Shown here: piece by piece, positions 1 to 10,136 of the stretch
How the letters are laid out: each line of letters begins with the position of its first letter
How positions within the stretch are numbered: the first letter of the stretch is position 1
NCBI GenBank assembly: GCA_020853615.1
Contig: JADYYO010000201.1
Coordinates: 1 to 51,422 of the forward strand
Direction: 5' to 3'
Length of the DNA stretch: 51,422 nucleotides
Origin: Thermomicrobiales bacterium
Lineage (GTDB): Bacteria > Chloroflexota > Chloroflexia > Thermomicrobiales > UBA6265
Notes under the pieces: model-generated
Databases searched by the model: none
What the model was told of the DNA's origin: nothing
What the model saw: only the letters and a program-made list of their open reading frames with translations
Program-made: the position numbers and the translations under genes

Positions 1-529
1 AGACCGTCTGGATCGAGTCGACGATCAGCAGGCCCGGATCGGCGTGCGTCGCCTCAGCCAGGATCACATCGAGATCCGTTCCCGAAAGGACCAGGACGTT
101 GTCGGAGAGGACGCCGAGCCGGTCGGCCCGGATCCGGATCTGCTGCGCCGACTCTTCCGCCGAGACGTAGAGCACCGGCTTGCCAGCGCCCGCGAGCGCT
201 GCCGCCGCCTGCAGCACCAGCGTCGACTTGCCGATGCCCGGGTCGCCACCGATCAGCACCAGTGTCCCCGGCACCAGCCCGCCGCCCAGCACCCGGTCGA
301 GCTCAGCGAGCGGAACGGGAATGCGGTCGATCGTGGACGCCCCGAGCGCCGTCAGCGGCCGCGGCCGCTCTCCCGGCGAGCGCACGGCAGCGACGGCAAC
401 CTGAGGCCGCCGCTCCTCGATCGTCTCGATCATGGAGTTCCAGGCGTTGCAACCGGGGCAGCGCCCGAGATAGGCCGGGCTTGCCGCCCCGCACTGTTGA
501 CAGATGAAGCTGGTTTTCGCCTTGGCCAT
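1..529 (-). CDS. radA: DNA repair protein RadA, N-terminal part (runs off the window)
   Basis: RadA/Sms is a RecA-like ATPase that helps process recombination intermediates. About 176 codons are visible; the C-terminal half, with the Lon-like domain, lies beyond base 1. The protein opens MAKAKTSFICQQCG and has a four-cysteine zinc finger (CxxC near residue 10 and CPGC near residue 28). A Walker A motif, GGDPGIGKST, follows near residue 85, then VLYVSAEES and LLIVDS (Walker B). The ATG at 529 is chosen because GAGGAG lies 3-4 nt upstream on the minus strand. The gene lies downstream of clpC in the same direction, the clpC-radA order known from Firmicutes and other bacteria, separated here by 100 nt with a strong hairpin. 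Identification is secure from the finger plus Walker A. Confidence 0.95.
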   Translation of the reverse strand, partial: MAKAKTSFICQQCGAASPAYLGRCPGCNAWNSMIETIEERRPQVAVAAVRSPGERPRPLTALGASTIDRIPVPLAELDRVLGGGLVPGTLVLIGGDPGIGKSTLVLQAAAALAGAGKPVLYVSAEESAQQIRIRADRLGVLSDNVLVLSGTDLDVILAEATHADPGLLIVDSIQTV

Positions 530-568
530 GGCCTCCTCGCCGCCAGATGCGCACGGGCATGAGATGCC

Positions 569-596
569 GATAGGGCGGCATATCTGCCGCCCTATC
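569..596 (-). terminator. Perfect 12-bp hairpin between clpC and radA
   Basis: A 12-base arm (569-580), a 4-base loop (TATC) and a perfectly complementary arm (585-596) lie 34 nt beyond the clpC stop and 40 nt before the radA start. No T-run follows on either strand. It could be a U-tail-less terminator, a processing/stability element between the two genes, or an attenuator of radA. The pairing is seen directly; the role is inferred. Confidence 0.5.
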
Positions 597-629
597 GACG
601 TTCAATTCAACGATGGCGGCTCGGTCGCC

Positions 630-3095
<2,466 letters not shown>

Positions 3096-3154
3096 CCGTG
3101 GATCTCCAGTCGCCCTCGGTCAATGGCGATTCAGCCACCGCCGCTCGTACCTCT

Positions 3155-3184
3155 ATGATAGTCCCATGGGACAAGGGTGTCCTA
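3155..3184 (-). promoter_or_regulatory. Candidate clpC promoter with a palindromic operator in the spacer
   Basis: On the minus strand a -10-like TATCAT (bases 3155-3160) is preceded by an 18-nt spacer and a weak -35-like TAGGAC (3179-3184). The spacer includes the perfect palindrome GTCCCATGGGAC at 3161-3172, directly beside the -10. A repressor bound there would block RNA polymerase. No CIRCE element or CtsR heptad repeat was seen. The palindrome is observed; operator function is inferred. Confidence 0.4.
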
Positions 3185-3248
3185 CGCGCCCCAATCTGCG
3201 TGTATAGGGAGAACGCCGCAGGCGTTCGTTCCGTTCCCTGCAAACGCA

Positions 3249-3275
3249 AGCGGCAGGCCACTCGGGCCTGCCGCT
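3249..3275 (-). terminator. 11-bp hairpin between the S1-like gene and clpC
   Basis: Arms 3249-3259 and 3265-3275 pair perfectly around a 5-base loop. The element lies 57 nt after the S1-like stop codon on the minus strand, and a TGCGTTTGC stretch follows. It is probably the intrinsic terminator of the S1-like gene, placed just upstream of the clpC promoter. The T-rich tail is poor, so termination efficiency is uncertain. Confidence 0.55.
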
Positions 3276-3331
3276 CGCACTCTTCGAACAGTCCTGCATC
3301 GCGGGGTGAACATTGCCATCCCGCGCCAGCC

Positions 3332-5023
3332 TCATTCGGAGGAACCGCCTTCCCGCTCGGCGTTCGGCTCGGCCTCGTCTTCACCCGTCACCTCGGCGAC
3401 GAGATCGGCAGGCGCGCCCGCCATCGCGAAGGCCATCGCCATCGCCGAGAGTTCGCCGTCCAGGTCGTCAGGCAGTTCGATTGACGGCCGCGACGATTCC
3501 CGGCGCGGCTTCGGCTGGGCCGTCGGCCGCGGCGCCGGCTCCGCGGCTGCTGCCGCAACGGCCGCTGCCCGCTCGGGCATCGGCGTCGGCTGGCCCGGCT
3601 CCTCACCGCGTGTCGGCGCCAACTCGGTTGCCGGACCCGCGGACTTCGCGGCAGCCTGCGCCTCCGCCGAGAATGCATCGCCCAGGACGATGCCCTCCGC
3701 CTCGAGCCGCGCACGAATCCGCTCGATCAGCTCATCGCGCTCCTGCAGCGCCTCGGGCCCGAAGACCCCGGCGAGCTCGCTGTCGGGCGTATCGAGCGCC
3801 CGTCGCAGGCTGAGGCCCATCCGCCGCCGCTGCGGATCGATGCGGATGATCCGCAGCAGCAAGTCGTCGCCTTCGGAGACAACCTGCTTCGGATGCGTAA
3901 CCCGGTCGTCGACCAGCTCGGAGACGTGGACCAGGCCCTCGATGCCATCCTCGATCCGCGCGAAGGCGCCGAAGTTCGCCAGCTGCGTCACGGTGCCGCG
4001 AACAAGCTGTCCCACCTCATAGGCGGTGGCAACCCGGCTCCACGGCTCGGCCTGCGTCCGCTTGATCGAGAGGGCGATCTTCTTCTCCTGCGCGTTGATG
4101 CCGAGGACGTAGACATCGACCTCCTGACCGACGCGCAGCACCTCGCTTGGGTGGCGGACCCGGCTCCAGGAAAGCTCTGAGAGGTGCACCAGCCCGTCCG
4201 CGCCGCCGATGTCGACAAAGGCGCCGAAGTCGCAGATCGAGGAGACGCGGCCCTTGCGAACCTCGCCCTCGCTCAGCTCCTCGATCAGCCGCTCCTTCAT
4301 CACGTCGCGCCGCTCCTGAACGGCCTGGCGCTCCGAAAGGATGAGCCGGTTCCGGTGCCGGTTGATCTCGATGACCTTCAGCGGGAGCGTTCCACCGATC
4401 AGCCGGGCCATGTCGGCCTGCTTGCTCGCCTCGTCGCCGCCGCGAATCTCGGTCACCTGCGATGCCGGGACGAAGCCCCGCACGCCGTCGAGGTTCACCA
4501 GGAGGCCACCCTTGTTGTAGTTGGTGACTTCGGCCTCGATGACCTCGTTCGCCTCGTAGATCTCCTGCAGCCGTCGCCAACTCTTCTCCTGGCGGGCGCG
4601 GTCGATGCTGACGACCGCGTGCCCTTCCTGGTTTTCAGGCTGGACAACGAAGACGAGGATGGTCTCGCCGATGGCGAGCGCCTGCCGCTCCTCCGGCGTC
4701 ATGCTCGAGTACTCGCGGGAGGGCACGATGCCCTCCGACTTCGAGCCGATGTCGACGAGGATTTCGTCCCGGTCGAGGTGCATGATCACCCCATCCATGA
4801 CGTCCCCGTACTTCAGGCTTTTGTAGTCGTGGCTGGGGTCGTTGAGGAACTGCTCCATGAGCGACGCTGCATCGAGCTCGCCCTCGTCGGCAGAATCCAC
4901 CGCCGGGGCGCCCAACTCGACCGAATCCGAAGCAGACGCGGCACCGGCGGGGGGCACGCCGTTCGACTCAGCCTCTTCCACCGCTGAACTGTTCGTCTGC
5001 TCGCGCACGTCAGTATTATCCAT
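3332..5023 (-). CDS. Ribosomal protein S1-like RNA-binding protein with four S1 domains
   Basis: A 563-residue protein with four S1 (OB-fold) RNA-binding domains at roughly residues 75-140, 160-225, 245-315 and 332-400. The third and fourth carry the classic FGAF and GLVH(L/V)SEL signatures. The family is bacterial 30S protein S1, which binds mRNA during initiation; shorter forms with four to six domains are common outside Proteobacteria. The N-terminal 70 residues are acidic and low in complexity. The last 130 or so are rich in Ala, Pro and Glu and probably disordered. The start at 5023 is preferred over one at 5110 because GGAAGG lies just upstream and the upstream stretch contains the putative promoter. 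A general S1-domain protein rather than true RpsA cannot be excluded. Confidence 0.88.
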   Translation of the reverse strand: MDNTDVREQTNSSAVEEAESNGVPPAGAASASDSVELGAPAVDSADEGELDAASLMEQFLNDPSHDYKSLKYGDVMDGVIMHLDRDEILVDIGSKSEGIVPSREYSSMTPEERQALAIGETILVFVVQPENQEGHAVVSIDRARQEKSWRRLQEIYEANEVIEAEVTNYNKGGLLVNLDGVRGFVPASQVTEIRGGDEASKQADMARLIGGTLPLKVIEINRHRNRLILSERQAVQERRDVMKERLIEELSEGEVRKGRVSSICDFGAFVDIGGADGLVHLSELSWSRVRHPSEVLRVGQEVDVYVLGINAQEKKIALSIKRTQAEPWSRVATAYEVGQLVRGTVTQLANFGAFARIEDGIEGLVHVSELVDDRVTHPKQVVSEGDDLLLRIIRIDPQRRRMGLSLRRALDTPDSELAGVFGPEALQERDELIERIRARLEAEGIVLGDAFSAEAQAAAKSAGPATELAPTRGEEPGQPTPMPERAAAVAAAAAEPAPRPTAQPKPRRESSRPSIELPDDLDGELSAMAMAFAMAGAPADLVAEVTGEDEAEPNAEREGGSSE

Positions 5024-5111
5024 AGAGCCTTCCGAAAAATCCGAACATGCCGTAAGCCTTCCGGGACTCATTCCCCCCACGGAGAACGCCAGCCGGAAAG
5101 CCTGAGACACC

Positions 5112-5141
5112 AGTATAACGAAGGATGAACGCCCCGCGCAA
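5112..5141 (-). promoter_or_regulatory. Candidate promoter of the S1-like gene
   Basis: On the minus strand TATACT (bases 5112-5117) is a good -10, with an 18-nt spacer to the -35-like TTGCGC (5136-5141). The predicted start of transcription is about 80 nt before the chosen ATG at 5023. The -35 overlaps the 3' end region of the upstream aminotransferase gene, which ends at 5144. Confidence 0.5.
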
Positions 5142-5143
5142 CG

Positions 5144-6280
5144 TCAGGATGCCGCTTTTGCGAGCTGTACCGCGACTCCGGCCCCGTCCGACTCGCCACG
5201 TCGCAGGCGGCTCGCGGCATTGCTGATCGCGGCCAGCGCCTCCCGCATCTCGGGCTCATGCACCCAGCCCATGTGCCCGACCCGCACGATGGCATCGGCG
5301 AGGTGACCCTGCCCCGCCTGCGCTTCCACCCGGTAGTCCTGCCGCAGCATCGCCAGCATCGTCTTCGCGGAGACGCCCTCCGGCGGGAAGAAGGCCGTCA
5401 CGCTATCGCTTTCATACCCCTCGGCCGCCAGGAGGCGCAGCCCCGCATCCCGGATTCCCCGTCGAGTCACCTCCCCGATGCGCCGATGGCGCGCCCAGAC
5501 CTGCTCGATCCCCTCGTCATCGATCATCCGCAGCGCCGCATGGAGCGCGTAGATGAGCGAAAGGGGCGCCGTCGTCGGCGTCATCCCGTCTTGCGCCATC
5601 GTCCGCGCATCGGCCATGTCCCAGAAGAAGCGGGGGTAGCCGGCACGCTGCTGGGCGTCCCAGACGCGGGGACCCGCCGCCACGATCAGGAGGCCCGGCG
5701 GGCACATCCACGCCTTCTGCGAGCCCGAGAGGACCAGATCGATCCCCCACGCATCCATCTCCAGCGGCAAGGCCCCCGCCGCGCTCACCGCGTCGACGAC
5801 CAGCAATGTGCCATGCTCGCGCACCACCGCCGCCAGCTCGCGCAGCGGGTTCGTCACCGCCGTCGACGTCTCGTTGTGGACCAGAAAGACAGCGCGAACG
5901 TCGGGGTTCGCGGCCAGCGCGGCTCGCAGATCCTCGGGCCGCACCGGCTCACCCCACGGAATCTCGAGCCGCCGCACATCGAGCCCGAGCCGCTCGCCCA
6001 CCTTCGCGAACCGCTCGCCAAAGTTGCCATTGGCCACGGCCAGCACCGGGTCGCCGGGCGACAGCAGGTTGACGATTGCCACCTCCCAGCCTGCCGACCC
6101 TGTCCCCGCCCAGACGAGGACATCGCCAGCGGTCCGGTGCGCCTTCCGGGCCAGATCGAGCGTTTCGGCAAAGAGCGCCCGGAATGCCGGGCCGCGATGT
6201 GGGATCATCTCCTGGCCCAGCGCTTCCACCACCTGCGGCGGCAGTGGCGTCGGACCCGGAAGGCGGAAGTTCATGGACAT
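5144..6280 (-). CDS. Class V aminotransferase (alanine-glyoxylate / serine-pyruvate type)
   Basis: A PLP-dependent fold-type I aminotransferase of 378 residues, the usual length for this subfamily. It opens with NFRLPGPTPLPP, the typical substrate-loop start of alanine-glyoxylate and serine-pyruvate aminotransferases. The PLP-binding lysine lies in VLSGSQKAWMCPPG, and AVSAAGALP follows the conserved aspartate in LLVVDAVSAAG. It would interconvert glyoxylate or pyruvate with small amino acids such as Ala, Ser or Gly; substrate preference cannot be read from the sequence. The start at 6280 has GGAGAG 7 nt upstream. Earlier in-frame ATGs have no such site. The gene is divergent from the AI-2E-family permease. 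Confidence 0.85.
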   Translation of the reverse strand: MSMNFRLPGPTPLPPQVVEALGQEMIPHRGPAFRALFAETLDLARKAHRTAGDVLVWAGTGSAGWEVAIVNLLSPGDPVLAVANGNFGERFAKVGERLGLDVRRLEIPWGEPVRPEDLRAALAANPDVRAVFLVHNETSTAVTNPLRELAAVVREHGTLLVVDAVSAAGALPLEMDAWGIDLVLSGSQKAWMCPPGLLIVAAGPRVWDAQQRAGYPRFFWDMADARTMAQDGMTPTTAPLSLIYALHAALRMIDDEGIEQVWARHRRIGEVTRRGIRDAGLRLLAAEGYESDSVTAFFPPEGVSAKTMLAMLRQDYRVEAQAGQGHLADAIVRVGHMGWVHEPEMREALAAISNAASRLRRGESDGAGVAVQLAKAAS

Positions 6281-6347
6281 CGTGCATCTCTCCAGACGAC
6301 GTGACGTGAGCGCAGGCACGCACCATGCGATCTCACGATTGGCATCA

Positions 6348-6356
6348 TGCTAGAAT
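6348..6356 (+). promoter_or_regulatory. Extended -10 promoter upstream of the AI-2E-family gene
   Basis: TGCTAGAAT fits the TGn-TATAAT extended -10 pattern with one mismatch in the hexamer. No good -35 is present, as is usual for extended -10 promoters. The same TGCTAGAAT string recurs on the minus strand at 25931-25939 in front of the flavoprotein gene. It would leave a leader of about 105 nt before the ATG at 6467. Confidence 0.4.
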
Positions 6357-6466
6357 TCGCCCATCGATTCGGGCAAATCGCGGCTGTCGCTCCGCGTTCG
6401 CAGGGGGTCAGAACTCAGGCGGCCCGGCTCGGCGAGAAGGCCAGCCCCCCGCTGTCTGAACCAGAC

Positions 6467-7822
6467 ATGGAAGTCACCCTATCGCCTCGTGCTCGCGCGA
6501 CGGTCGCCTGGATCGGTGTTGCGCTCGGGCTGGTCGTCCTCTTCCTGGCGCGTCATGCCCTCGCCCCGTTCATCTGGGCGGTCATCACCGCCTATCTCGT
6601 CCACCCCACTGTCGCCCTGATCCAGCGCAAGACGCGGCTGCCGAAGCAGCTCGTCGCGCTCTGGTTCTACCTCCTCCTCGGCCTCCTCCTGACCATCCTT
6701 TTCATCAACGTGACCCCGCTCCTCATCGAACAGTTGGAGCAGGTCCAGCAGCAGGTCATTCCCGGCGTCCTCGCCGATGTCAACCACTGGGTCGAGACGC
6801 GCGCCCGCTTCGATCCGCGGTTCGCCGCATTCGACACGCAATTCATCGAAAACCGCGTCAACCTCATGGGCCGCCAGCTCGCCGACCTCCTCGGCGCCGA
6901 GGCGATCCCGCTCCTCCTCTCCACCTTCTCCTTCGCCATCGAGCTCTTCATCTACCTCTTTTCATCGTTCTACCTGGTCGTCTTCGGCCCCCGGTTCCTG
7001 CAGACGTTCCGCGATGCGTTCAATCGGCGGTACCACGGCGAGTTCGATCGCCTGATGAACGACGTCAACCGGACGCTCGGCGCCTACCTGCGCGGACAGG
7101 CCCTCCTCGTCTTCATCATGTCGACCGCCTCGTACATCGCCCTGCGCATCCTCGATGTCGACTATGCGCTCTCCGTGGCGATCGCCACCGGCTTCCTCGA
7201 GCTGATCCCCCTCATCGGCCCCTGGACTGCCGGCGCGATCGCGGTGACAATTGCGCTCTTCCAGCCGACGGCCCCCTTCGACTGGTCGAACACGACCCTC
7301 GCGATCGTCGTCGGGATTGTCTACTTCGCGCTCCGCCAGCTCGAAGACGCTTTCGTCATCCCGATCGTCATCGGGCGGATCGTCCACCTCAACCCGTTCA
7401 CCGTCATCTTCGCCCTCGTCGTCGGGACATCGGTCGCCGGCCCGCTCGGACTGATCCTTTCGGTCCCGGTCGCCGCGGTCATCAAGATCATCGTGCAGTT
7501 CTTCCACATGAAGATCGTGGCGCGGTCAGTCAGGCACGTGGAAGAGATCCGGACATCCTCCGACCTGCTCGCGGTCTCCGAGAGCTTCGTCACTCGCACG
7601 AACGCCACAATTGTCCTCATGATCGCCCCCGGCGCGCTCGACTGGAGCGATCTTCCGCTGGTGCAACGCGTCGCGGACGAGGCCGAGCGCGCATTCATCG
7701 ACCTGTCGGCGGTCACTCCGGACGGCGTCGCCGGCACCCTCACCACCGCGGTCGGCATCACCACGGCAACCCTGCCATTCAGCGCCGTCGCCGGCGAGCC
7801 GGCGGCGATCGCGGCCTCCTGA
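6467..7822 (+). CDS. AI-2E family transporter (PerM/YdiK-type membrane protein)
   Basis: A 451-residue polytopic membrane protein of the AI-2E exporter / PerM family. Family members include the AI-2 exporter TqsA and Na+/H+ antiporters, so the substrate is open. It has N-terminal hydrophobic helices (FLARHALAPFIWAVITAYLV), a central amphipathic region, and a conserved C-terminal core with LELIPLIGPWTAG and FVIPIVIGRIVHLNP, the signature of the family. After the last helix, near residue 370, about 80 extra residues with an alternating hydrophobic pattern follow and are not typical. The ATG at 6467 is chosen because the upstream in-frame stretch is not membrane-like and contains the promoter. 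It converges with the phosphodiesterase gene, leaving only 7 nt between stops. Confidence 0.85.
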   Translation: MEVTLSPRARATVAWIGVALGLVVLFLARHALAPFIWAVITAYLVHPTVALIQRKTRLPKQLVALWFYLLLGLLLTILFINVTPLLIEQLEQVQQQVIPGVLADVNHWVETRARFDPRFAAFDTQFIENRVNLMGRQLADLLGAEAIPLLLSTFSFAIELFIYLFSSFYLVVFGPRFLQTFRDAFNRRYHGEFDRLMNDVNRTLGAYLRGQALLVFIMSTASYIALRILDVDYALSVAIATGFLELIPLIGPWTAGAIAVTIALFQPTAPFDWSNTTLAIVVGIVYFALRQLEDAFVIPIVIGRIVHLNPFTVIFALVVGTSVAGPLGLILSVPVAAVIKIIVQFFHMKIVARSVRHVEEIRTSSDLLAVSESFVTRTNATIVLMIAPGALDWSDLPLVQRVADEAERAFIDLSAVTPDGVAGTLTTAVGITTATLPFSAVAGEPAAIAAS

Positions 7823-7829
7823 TTTCGGG

Positions 7830-8426
7830 TCAGCGCGCGATCCCCTCCAGGTCCGCAGGATCGTCGAAGAGGATCAGCTCGGGATCGATCTCGTCGTCCG
7901 AGACATCAATGAGTCCGACGCCGAAGTGCGGGTTCCAGCGACGTTCGACCGGCGAACCGGGGTTGAAGAGGATCGTCTGCCCGGCGAGCTCGATCAGCGG
8001 CAGGTGGCTATGCCCGAAGACGATCAGATCGACCTCGCGCGTGGCGAGGGCCTGGACTGTCTGCCGCGCTGTCTTGCCGTGATGGCCGTGCGTCAGCAGG
8101 AGGGTGCGGCTCCCCGACTGGAACCAGATGCGGTCGGGCAGCCGGTCGAGCAATGCCCTCGGGTCGGCATTGCCCCGGACCGCGAAGACCGGGGCGACCT
8201 CCGCAAGCGTCTCGAGTAGCGATGGATCGCCCACATCCCCCGTGTGCAATATGCAATCGACTCGGGCGCGCCGGAACAGATCGATGGCCGCGTCAATGCC
8301 CGGCCGGCGACGGCCCGGCGACTGGTGCGTATCCCCGATGGCGCCGATGCGCACCGGCGACGGGAGCGTTTCGTGCTCCTCGACGATGGTCAGTTTTCGC
8401 GTCCACGTCCCTCGACTCAATGCCAC
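7830..8426 (-). CDS. Small metallophosphoesterase (YfcE/MJ0936 type)
   Basis: A single-domain calcineurin-like phosphoesterase of up to 198 residues. Metal-binding motifs appear in order: GAIGDTH, HTGDVGD, VRGNAD, LTHGHHGK and FGHSH. These match the MJ0936/YfcE family of small phosphodiesterases, whose physiological substrates are generally unknown. The GTG at 8426 has no clear ribosome-binding site. A TTG at 8420 has GGGAG 5 nt upstream and may be the true start, so the N-terminal 25 residues before VRIGAIGDTH are uncertain. It is divergent from the HxlR-family gene. Confidence 0.85.
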   Translation of the reverse strand: MALSRGTWTRKLTIVEEHETLPSPVRIGAIGDTHQSPGRRRPGIDAAIDLFRRARVDCILHTGDVGDPSLLETLAEVAPVFAVRGNADPRALLDRLPDRIWFQSGSRTLLLTHGHHGKTARQTVQALATREVDLIVFGHSHLPLIELAGQTILFNPGSPVERRWNPHFGVGLIDVSDDEIDPELILFDDPADLEGIAR

Positions 8427-8545
8427 TCCCGACGCGCCGCCCTGGCGGCTCTCCCCGTGCTATCGTAGGTTCCGGCTAACGCCGCTGACGACTGAGTGCG
8501 TGGAGCCTCCGATCAGCCCATGACGCACACCCGAGTGAACTGTTG

Positions 8546-8869
8546 ATGGCCAATATCGACGGTATCTGCTGCCCGATAGCGCGTACGGCAACCCTGATCG
8601 GCGACCGCTGGACACCCCTTATCGTCAGAGACCTCGAGATCGATTGCCGGCGCTTCAGTGAGCTCCAGCGCTCGCTCGTGGGGATCAGCCCAAAGACGCT
8701 CGCCGATCGCCTCAAGCGGCTCGAAGAGGCCAGCATCGTCGACCGCACCTCCTTCGCCGAGCGGCCGCCTCGCGTCGAGTATTGTCTGACCGAGAAGGGC
8801 CGCGCTCTGCTGCCGATCCTCGAAAGCATGCGCGAGTTCGGGGTTCGCTGGTTGACGGCGGTCGGATAG
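8546..8869 (+). CDS. HxlR-family winged-helix transcriptional regulator
   Basis: A 107-residue protein with the HxlR (MarR-like) winged-helix layout. It opens ICCPIARTATLIGDRWTPLI, where the conserved Cys-Pro and the GxxW dipeptide are family hallmarks. The recognition helix follows as FSELQRSLVGISPKTLADRLKRL and the wing as YCLTEKGRALLPIL. HxlR proteins bind DNA as dimers and often sense aldehydes, quinones or disulfide stress through the N-terminal cysteine. Two adjacent cysteines (ICCP) are present here. It is divergent from the phosphoesterase gene and 145 nt upstream of trpS. Its target is unknown. Confidence 0.88.
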   Translation: MANIDGICCPIARTATLIGDRWTPLIVRDLEIDCRRFSELQRSLVGISPKTLADRLKRLEEASIVDRTSFAERPPRVEYCLTEKGRALLPILESMREFGVRWLTAVG

Positions 8870-9014
8870 GCCGGGGCGAGGGCAAGACAAACAAAGGCTG
8901 GCGCTGGCCGCAATCCAGGCGCCCCCGCGCCGAAGACGGCGCTTCTCGCTGATGATACTCGTGAATCGTGACAACCGCGCCCGGCAGCAGGCGCGTCGAA
9001 TACTGGGAGGAATT

Positions 9015-10067
9015 GTGCCAGACGCTCTCGAAACCTTGACGGCAACCGCGCCGGAAACCACGCGCCCAATCGCCAGGCTCACCCGCAAGAGGGTCTTCTC
9101 GGGCATCCAGCCGTCGGGCAGCTTTCACCTGGGGAACTACCTGGGCGCTATCCGCAACTGGGTCGATCAGCAGGGCGACTATGACAACGTCTTCTGCATC
9201 GTCGATCTGCACGCGCTCACGCTGCCGACGACGCGAGAGACACTCCGCTCCAATATCATCGGCCTCGCGAACACCCTCCTCGCCGCAGGTCTCGATCCAG
9301 CACAGTCGATCATCTTCATCCAGTCCGATGTGCAGGAGCACGCCGAGCTCAGTTGGCTCCTCAGCTCGACCACGCAATTTGGCGAACTGCGGCGCATGAC
9401 GCAGTTTAAGGACAAGGCGGCGGGATCGGAGGAGGTGAGCGCCGCGCTCTTCATCTATCCCGTGCTCATGGCGGCGGATATCCTCCTCTACGACACGGAT
9501 CTCGTCCCGGTCGGCGAGGATCAGAAGCAGCACCTCGAGCTGACGCGCGACGTTGCCACCCGGTTCAATGCGCGATACGGGGAGACCTTCGTCCTGCCGG
9601 AGCCCGATATCAAGCCGGCCGGCGCCCGCATCATGTCGCTCGAAGACCCGCTGAAGAAGATGAGCAAGAGCGACGCGAACCCGAACGCCGCGATCGCCCT
9701 CACTGATACGCCGGACGTCATCCGGCGCAAAATCCGGCGGGCCGTTACCGACTCGGGCACGGAGATCGTCGCCACTCCGGACAAGCCGGCGTTGACGAAC
9801 CTGCTGACGATCTACTCGCTGCTGAGTGGTGAATCGATTCCGGACCTGGAGGAGCGGTACGCCGGCAAGGGGTACGGCGCGTTCAAGAGCGATCTCGCTG
9901 ACGTCGTGGTCGAGGCGGTCGCCCCGATCCAGACGAGGCTGGCCGAGTTGAATGCCGACCCCGAGATCGCCCGCGAGATCCTCGCCGAGGGAGCCGAGCG
10001 CGCCCGCGTCCGTGCGGCCGCCAAGATGGCCCAGGTTCGTGACCGTATGGGCCTCGGCCTCGGCTGA
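9015..10067 (+). CDS. trpS: Tryptophan--tRNA ligase
   Basis: A class I aminoacyl-tRNA synthetase of about 350 residues that charges tRNA-Trp in the cytoplasm. The HIGH-type motif is in GIQPSGSFHLGNYLGA and the KMSKS loop in LKKMSKSDANPN. VLMAADILLYDTDLVPVGEDQKQHLE is the typical active-site segment of TrpS. The GTG at 9015 is chosen because GGAGG (9006-9010) sits 4 nt before it; an in-frame ATG at 8952 has no such site. The roughly 15 residues before the catalytic core are variable. A perfect hairpin spans its stop codon. I looked for a tryptophan T-box in the 145-nt leader and saw none. Confidence 0.95.
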   Translation: MPDALETLTATAPETTRPIARLTRKRVFSGIQPSGSFHLGNYLGAIRNWVDQQGDYDNVFCIVDLHALTLPTTRETLRSNIIGLANTLLAAGLDPAQSIIFIQSDVQEHAELSWLLSSTTQFGELRRMTQFKDKAAGSEEVSAALFIYPVLMAADILLYDTDLVPVGEDQKQHLELTRDVATRFNARYGETFVLPEPDIKPAGARIMSLEDPLKKMSKSDANPNAAIALTDTPDVIRRKIRRAVTDSGTEIVATPDKPALTNLLTIYSLLSGESIPDLEERYAGKGYGAFKSDLADVVVEAVAPIQTRLAELNADPEIAREILAEGAERARVRAAAKMAQVRDRMGLGLG

Positions 10068-10075
10068 CCGAGGCC
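10056..10075 (+). terminator. Hairpin spanning the trpS stop codon
   Basis: GGCCTCGG (10056-10063), loop CTGA and CCGAGGCC (10068-10075) form a perfect 8-bp stem. The loop contains three bases of the TGA stop codon (10065-10067). Only GTCTCC follows, with no T-run, so this is a weak terminator candidate or a 3'-end stabilising element between the convergent trpS and moeB-type genes. Confidence 0.35.
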
Positions 10076-10136
10076 GTCTCCAGCCCCTCGAACGACGGGC
10101 CCGCCGCGATGACCACGCGGCGAGCCTCCTGCTTTG

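Noticed and set aside
8870-9014. Tryptophan T-box or trp leader before trpS
   Set aside because: I saw no T-box consensus, no specifier loop and no Trp-codon run in the 145-nt leader.
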